64,000 nucleotides of DNA from Coffea arabica (lineage: Eukaryota; Streptophyta; Magnoliopsida; Gentianales; Rubiaceae): contig NC_092317.1 in NCBI RefSeq assembly GCF_036785885.1, positions 9,426,501 to 9,490,500 of the forward strand, in the 5' to 3' direction. Positions 57,863-64,000 of this stretch are shown in pieces; position 1 is the first letter of the stretch; each line of letters begins with the position of its first letter. Under the pieces are notes generated by a model that saw only the letters and a list, made by a program, of their open reading frames with translations, was not told the DNA's origin and did not search any database. The translations under genes and the position numbers were made by a program.

Positions 57863-60800
57863 ATGGAGCTGGCGGCCGAAATAGATGCTTCGGATATGCA
57901 GTGGGATAGCGAAGGAGAAAGCGAAAATGTAGTATCGCTGATGCATGAGAGTGGAACACCTTCGAATTATAAAAGTTGCAGCAGTGAAAGGAAGGGCATT
58001 CGTCGGACGGCGGAAACAATGGTAAGCCACTCAACTCATTCCGTGAAGAATATGGTGGATTGGCTCTCGGATGAGCAGCGGCAGGCTGTCAGAGACTTTG
58101 GATTCGGTCCAATTTTGAATGTGAAGGGAGTAGAGGTTGACGAAGAGATGTTGAACTGGCTGGTGGATAACTTTGATGTAGATCGGAGGACACTGAACGT
58201 TCATGGGTACTGTCTACAGGTGACAGCCGAGGATGTGGAATGTGTACTTGGCTTGAGCAGCCGTGGGAAAGATATTGAAAGCGAAAAGCGAAGGCAAGAG
58301 ATGGATACAGAGTTGGAAAGAGAATTGAATATCAGAATAAATAGCGGTGAAATTGTAGTGGAGGAATTGAGGCACAGTATATGTAGTTTGCATAACGAAG
58401 GCTTAGAATTCAAAGTGAAGTTCGTACTGTTTGTTGTTGGTAGGTTGTTAGCACCAAGTTTGGATGACACAGTGAGCCGGGATCTGGTGGCTGTAGTGGC
58501 TACAGAGGAGAATATGGAAAATTTGAACTGGTCGAAATTCATATTAGACAATTTGGTGAAGAGCATCCGTGATAGAGACGGCAACGGAATAGCGGGATGT
58601 GCACTTTTCTTGATGGTATAAGAAATACGCACCATTTTGTATTAGAGAAAGGAATTGCTGGAATAATGAAATTATAGTTTGATATAAAGGACCTGTAAAT
58701 GATGGTAGGCGTGTTTGTCCATGCAGATTTACTATCTGGAACGATTCTATATCGAGGGTGAGGACGAGTTTCGCAAGTTCCAGCCGAGAGGGCCGAGGCT
58801 AAGGTTTTGGGGAAGGTACGAGATTAATGAAAGCGTGCGAATATTGAGGAGGAATCACATATTTGAGGGGGAACAGGTAATGTAAAATCCTTTCGTGTGA
58901 ATTGTTGTTGAAATTGCAAGCTGCATTTTGTGACGTTACTAGTAGTACAAAACTGAAGGCTTGTAGTGACAGGGCAATGTGCAGTTTTACAATAACATAA
59001 GCTGTAGAGAAGACATCGATAGAAGACTGATTGAAATTGAATGTGGTAATAAAGATGTGAAGGATAGTATTGGTAGAATGGAAGCAATGATTGAATGTCG
59101 TTTCGAAAGGCTGAGGAGCATGTATGAAAGTGGAAGGGTGTGCAAAACAAACCGGGCACTTGGTGTGGAGGGTGGGCAGAAGGACGATTGGCGTGGTAAT
59201 GTTAAAAGAGGGAGTGAGTTACATAAGATTAGTCCTACAACGCCAGATGTTAGGTCCAAAAGCAGGAGTGAAAATGATAGAGTAACTACGAATAGTACTG
59301 AAATGGGTGAAAAGAGTGCATCAAAAATTACAAAGTGGAGGAGTAGAAAGAGACTAAGGATGGACAATACGGAGAAGCCTGTGTGGGAAGACAAACAAAA
59401 CAGAAGGCAAGGTAAAAGAATAAAGGTATGCATCGGTTTGTGGCAAGGTATTTCGTAGCATTAGAAAAGTAAAGTATAAATTGTAGTTTTATGTACAGAT
59501 GGATAGCAGTGGGATGAACGAGCGTCAAACGAAGATGGTTGCTTTATTGGCAAAGGTGAGTATTCCAACGTTCCAGAATTAATAAAGTATGGGAAAATAT
59601 AGACAATGAAAGATGAAATATTTTTGTGGTAGCAGGAAACGAGGCTGGCATCTATCGGCGAAAAATTGAGTGAGGGACGAGCAAAAATACTGAAGTTCTT
59701 GTTTGACACTCAGCTGTCGCAAGGGTATGTACTGGATTTGTTAAATCAACAGTTCTATTTTGTTTTATCCTTTATTTGAAATTGCAATGGCAAAAGGGAC
59801 AGAAAAGTATTTGCAATTATAAGGTTGACTAAATATGTAGTATGATTATCCCCATAGGGGAGAGGGCATAGCAACGAAAATGTTGGAAGCAGTTAAAATT
59901 GGTTTACAAGTGAGCATAGAACTTACATTTTGTGTGCTGTCAATCATGCCTGCTTATATAAAAAGCAAGGGTAGGTAACTTAGGTGAACATATAGAAAAA
60001 AAGGTGAGTATTCAAGAAGTTTGAGAATGGAACTACAATGATAACTCAATGACCCTTATGGTGAGTACATAACCGCCTTAGGCTAACTCAATGACCCTAA
60101 GGACTGATTGAGTCATTGAAACCGTGATTGCTGGCTGTATTAGTGAGGAAGAGCGAACCAACTCTGGCCGTTTTAACTCTCATCATTGAAAATGATGATA
60201 TCAAGTTTGTAGATTATGAAACCGTAATACAAATAGGGAAAAGATTAATGTACCCTGTTGTAATGACAGGGAAGTACTGGTGTCAATTAAGGGGCAGACA
60301 GCAAGCCGGGATGCAATGGGGTCCTTGCTTCCTGAAAAACCCATGGCATGCGATGTGAGTAAATCGAGGGATTGAAATTGGGTGGTGTTATGTGGACTGT
60401 TTCATGGAGGACGAAGTGATGTGACTTGAGTTTGGTGCAGATAATAAATTGCTATTGTGCGATGAAAACAGCAAGGCAGCAAAGGCGTGCTGTAGATCAG
60501 TCTATTCGATGGTGGTTCATGCCAACTTGGTTTCAGGTACAAGTGTTCGGCCAAAGTTGGGGGGTGTGAGTACGTACATTCATATTAAAATGTCATATTT
60601 TACTGTCGTGTTGTAGCAAGAGATTTTGGAGTTCAACAAATCAGCAGACGAGCTCTACTGTACATATCTACAGGAATGTAAAGTAGGAGGTAATATAAAA
60701 AAGTGTGAGAAGGTACGAGAAGCTGCCCTGTTATGTAGCATAATGGAATAGATACAGATTCCCATGACGATGACCAACTAACCGCCGTTATGCTTCAGAT

Positions 60801-61543
60801 ATTCGTGCCAATGTGGCACAATGAGCATTGGTATATGTGTGTGGTGGACATGGCAAGCGAAGAAGTATTAATTTATGATTCAATGAGAGGACACGAGGAA
60901 ACGGAAATTAATAGGCGCAGCTCCGTGGAGACAATGGTAAACTAAGTTGGTTTGTCAAACATTTCATGAACACGACCATCACCTTTACAATTGGTGGCAG
61001 TATACTTAAAATCGCATATGTTTTTGTTGTATGGCCCTAAGATTGAAAGGTTGGAAGCAGCGCTGACTTATGGTTTGGAGGGGCAGTATTCGTCATGCCT
61101 TTGGCTGTACAAAATAAAAGCTGCAGCCACATGTCCACAGCAACGGAATGCGTAAGTTGCACGTGCATAGGTTTGGAAGTTTTTGACATGGTTCAGCAAC
61201 GGTTGTGTCTAAATTTGCGGTTATGGTTTGTAATGCAGGTGGGATTGTGGGTTATTCATGCTGAAGTACATGGATATGTTATCAAGTGGAATTGGAAGCT
61301 GGAAATGGAATGAGGTAAGCAAAAAGGAATGGCGCCCTGTGGTGTAACAGTTGTGTTTGCTTGCTTTGGTTGCGAACGATGGAGATAGTAACAAATTTAT
61401 CGGTGCAGTACAATTCGGAGCAGGAGCGGCGCAAAGTAGCACTGTCTTTGGTTCTGGATGATGCCAACGTTGTCCGTCATCAAATTATGCGGAAAGCGAA
61501 CATGCACACCCGGTTGGAGATGAATAAAGTTGAGGTTGGATGA
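57863..61543 (+). CDS. Ulp1-like (C48) cysteine protease with plant-mobile-domain-like N-terminus, about 13 exons
   Basis: C48 proteases cleave SUMO from proteins; plants also carry many Ulp1-like genes amplified in MULE elements. Exons read by phase: 57863-58615, 58727-58876, 58973-59425, 59499-59555, 59636-59724, 59858-59909, about 60128-60354, 60441-60536, 60617-60712, 60739-60936, about 61001-61151, 61239-61314 and 61409-61543. Exon 1 has WLSDEQRQAVRDFGFGPIL and WLVDNFDVDRRTLNVHGY, the PMD-like pattern. Exon 3 is charged and possibly coiled. The protease core has IFVPMWHNEHWYMCVVDM (catalytic His), LIYDSMRG (Asp), CPQQRNAWDCGLFMLKYMDM (Gln and Cys). Two joins are uncertain: 60354/60441 needs a non-GT-AG border or a one-base change to keep MIINC, and 60936/61001 is out of phase with canonical sites. 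It may be a young pseudogene or a MULE passenger. Confidence 0.75.
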
Positions 61544-62084
61544 AGGTGGCAAGATAGAGAGACAAAGTAGCGGCATTTTGTGGAAAGGGGCATGTAATAG
61601 GGGTTGTCATACTCGGATGCACGTCGTCGTAGCCCAAAATGTAGAAGACGGAGACAGTGCAAAAGCTGGCATAGTAAGGCAAGCGGTTGGTGTGTATGTA
61701 TGAGTTTCATTAGAGGAAGGGAAAGCAAAGTTCAACCGAGCAAACTCGCCGGCGGTGGTGTGGGGAGACCCTGCAATGGGGATAACGAGTACCACAATGT
61801 TCATGTGGTGGAGAGTTAAGAGAAGATTCGTGGTTGGTTATGACAACCGCACAGTGATCCATTGTATGCACTCATTAGAAAGAAATGGAAAAAGATTGAA
61901 ATATTTGATTTGTGGTAATTAATAATTAACGCGTTTAAATATATGTTTCGCGAGAGTTTATGAATTAGGTGTGTTGACGTATCCGAAACAATTTGTCTTA
62001 AAACGGAGTTTAAACCTGCAATAGGTTAGTTTCTTGCTTTGCATTCTATGCTAACGGGTAAACGGAAGTCAAGTATAATATCGA
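61544..62084. other. 3' flank of the Ulp1-like gene
   Basis: Probable 3' UTR, then AT-rich sequence. Several overlapping chance frames lie on both strands and none is recognised. Confidence 0.45.
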
Positions 62085-63320
62085 TCCGATTTATCGAACA
62101 AATAAATTAGGCCATACATAGCTGGTGTTTTATTGCAAACCGTGTTGAATTAAAGTTTATCCGATAAGTAAAATTGTAAGTATGGGATATTGGTACTCTG
62201 TTGTCATAGCGGAGGAAATTGTTTAAAGAGCTTATTGGAAAAGGGGTTTAATTTACATTTAGCCGATAAATGAATTTTTTTTTTACGGAAAATGGTAACC
62301 TAGTACGGAGAAAGCCATAAAGAGCTGCTCTTTTACAAAGAGCTGATCTTTATTCAACAACGGCTTTAACTATATTTCATCCGGTAAATACATTTGTGTT
62401 TAAGGCACCTGGATACTACTCTGTCAGTGTAACAGGGTCGCAAGCCATAAAGAGCTGATCGACAGTTTTCAACAACGGGTTTAACAGCAATTTCGTCCGA
62501 TAAATACATTTGTATTTGATGCACGTCGGGGACTGTGTCAGTTTAACGGAAGAAAGCCTTAAAGAGCTATTCTTTAATCAACAACGGGTCTATTTTTTTG
62601 CTTTTCGATAAATGAATTTGTAGCTGAGGAACTTGGGTAATTAGGTGACTGTATGAAGGAAGAAAGGCATAAAGAGGTTGACTTTTATAACACAACGCCT
62701 TTAATAAATTCGGAAATTTCCTAAATTTCCCACTATATCCTAAAATAAATTTCTAAATGCACTGCAAAGCTTTCTCGGTGGCGCTGTCACTGTGTCATGT
62801 ACTTTCTCAAATTCGAGCAAGTCGAGGAATCACAAAACTGGGCTTTGTTCCGTTCGTCACCCATAATTCACCAATAACTAAAATTTTAACGTTCTTCACC
62901 TATAATTCACCCGTAATTCTCTTGTTCCGTTCTGTCACCCATAACTAATATTTTATATAATTAAAATTATATAATTTATTAATATTATATACACATATAC
63001 ATTATACGGGATAATTTCACAAACCTCCCCTGAATTAGCGTATGGAAAAATGGGAAACTGGATAATTTATGAACGAAAGCCATAAAGAGCTGGTGTTTTA
63101 TCAGACAACTGATTTATTTTTATTCGATAAATAAATTCTTTTATGGAAAAGGGTACTCTGTTCTTATAATGGACAAAAGCCATAAAGAGCTGGGTTTTTA
63201 TTGGAAAACGAGTTTTAATATATTTTATCCGATAAATAAATCTATTAATGGAAAAAGGGGTGCTTTGTTCTTATAATGGAGGAAGGTCATAAAGAGCTGG
63301 TCTTTTATGGGAAAGTGATA
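62085..63320. repeat. Degenerate tandem array of about 105-bp units, interrupted
   Basis: The core GCCATAAAGAGCTG, or a one- or two-base variant, recurs near 62224, 62317, 62448, 62559, 62669, 63081, 63181 and 63289. Each is followed by TTTTAT.., AACGGGTTTAA, ATCCGATAAATA(A/C)AT and CTCTGTT phrases. Spacing is mostly 93-131 bp. The stretch about 62740-63060 is foreign: a short open frame with a repeated TTC(G/A)TCACC(C/T)ATAA phrase, then GGGATAATTTCACAAACCTC, a MULE-MITE type terminus. It looks like a small satellite or the subterminal array of a large MULE. Confidence 0.7.
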
Positions 63321-64000
63321 CATTACGAAAGTGACCGGGATTGTTGTGTTATGAAATTATCCCAAAATATTTAGAATTAGTTTATTTATTTATTTAAATA
63401 ATTATAATATTTATTTATATAATACATTATGTAATTGTACTAATATTTTTTATAATTATAGAGAATATTATATATTAAGTAGTATAATTTTTAGTATATT
63501 TATAATAACAAATATAAGTATAATTATATAATATATTATTACCACATACACATATATATTATAAATATATGCACATATAATATACATTTATAAGTATATA
63601 TGTGGAATGTCAATGAGCTGAAGGTTAACATTTTGAGTAAAATTGGGCAAATAGGTCAAGATGCAAGAAAAAAATAGCAACTTATTATTTGGAAACGCAA
63701 CTTATTATTATTCACCTTGTAGGAATGCATATGCAATCGTTTTAGAAATTTGTCTTGCTCAAATATTCTATTTATTGGAACAAGAAAACTAATCTTTGGA
63801 CTTTGATTTAAAAATTGAAAGGGCAAATATGTAAAGTTGCATTCTCATAAAATTCTGTCTTTCCACATCTCTCCAACTCATACAGACTTCGTGTTGGTTA
63901 ACAGATTCCATTGCTGGACTTTATTTTGGTACAGACGCAAAGCAAGGAGCCTAGCTCAATTAATGTGAACCATTGCTCCCTGACCAACTGTTAGTATTGC
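63321..64000. other. AT-rich intergenic, nothing recognisable
   Basis: 63370-63600 is extremely AT-rich (TATATA/AATAT mix). No gene or element end is supported up to the window edge. Confidence 0.5.

Noticed and set aside
58201-59709. Long antisense frames opposite the Ulp1-like gene
   Set aside because: Shadows of a purine-biased coding strand. No motif and no start context.
63009-63365. A second MULE-MITE bounded by GGGATAATTTCAC and GAAATTATCCC
   Set aside because: The termini match only about 13 bp, the flanks show no target duplication, and the interior is the tandem array. Left as a terminus fragment only.
1-64000. CRISPR arrays, operons, ribosome-binding sites or other bacterial features
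   Set aside because: None are present; split genes, MITEs and plant gene families show this is nuclear plant DNA.

Overview
This is a nuclear window from a flowering plant, most likely an asterid eudicot. The evidence is split genes with GT-AG introns, AT-rich intergenic DNA, many MITEs, a chloroplast RNA-binding protein gene, a cluster of 9-kDa non-specific lipid-transfer protein (nsLTP) genes and an RPM1-type NB-LRR gene. The species cannot be named from sequence alone. Splice joins below were read by eye from GT/AG sites, reading phase and family homology.

Layout. 0-1.3 kb: last exon of a protein-L-isoaspartate O-methyltransferase (PIMT, +). 2.4-5.9 kb: a complete four-exon chloroplast ribonucleoprotein of the CP31/CP29 type (-), with a Mutator-like MITE (6078-6795) inserted directly in its 5' leader. 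7.2-12.3 kb: a tandem duplication of about 1.9 kb, enlarged in the second copy by an 871-bp G-rich hAT-type element with a perfect 8-bp target-site duplication (TSD). 13-15.3 kb: MITEs, another small hAT element and a GC-rich LTR-like fragment. 15.8-32.5 kb: the nsLTP cluster, with one gene on + (15.8 kb), two apparently intact genes on - (25.0 and 28.0 kb), two disabled copies (20.0-21.8 and 30.9-31.8 kb) and a possible sixth remnant (32.4 kb). A LINE remnant split by a solo LTR lies at about 23 kb. 33-34 kb: 3' fragments of a mitochondrial carrier and a PPR gene.

34.6-52.8 kb is dominated by two nearly identical hAT transposons in opposite orientation (34650-41502, transposase on -; 47283-52821, transposase on +). 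Each has perfect 8-bp TSDs, matching termini and a four-exon, 752-residue transposase whose long exons differ by one residue. They differ mainly in the number of 686-bp internal tandem repeats (four against two). Between them lie broken 2-oxoglutarate dioxygenase copies and a decayed LRR receptor-kinase gene. The second hAT sits inside the last codons of a CC-NB-LRR resistance gene (52680-55616, -). The gene's native C-terminal codons can still be read on the far side of the transposon.

57-64 kb: a Stowaway MITE, then a many-exon gene for a Ulp1-like (C48) cysteine protease with an N-terminal region like the plant-mobile-domain proteins. Its His-Asp-Gln-Cys catalytic set is visible. An array of degenerate repeats of about 105 bp follows. 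The strongest observations are the hAT pair with its internal repeat array, the transposon-supplied C-terminus of the NB-LRR, and the MITE that gives the CP31 gene an in-frame upstream ATG.
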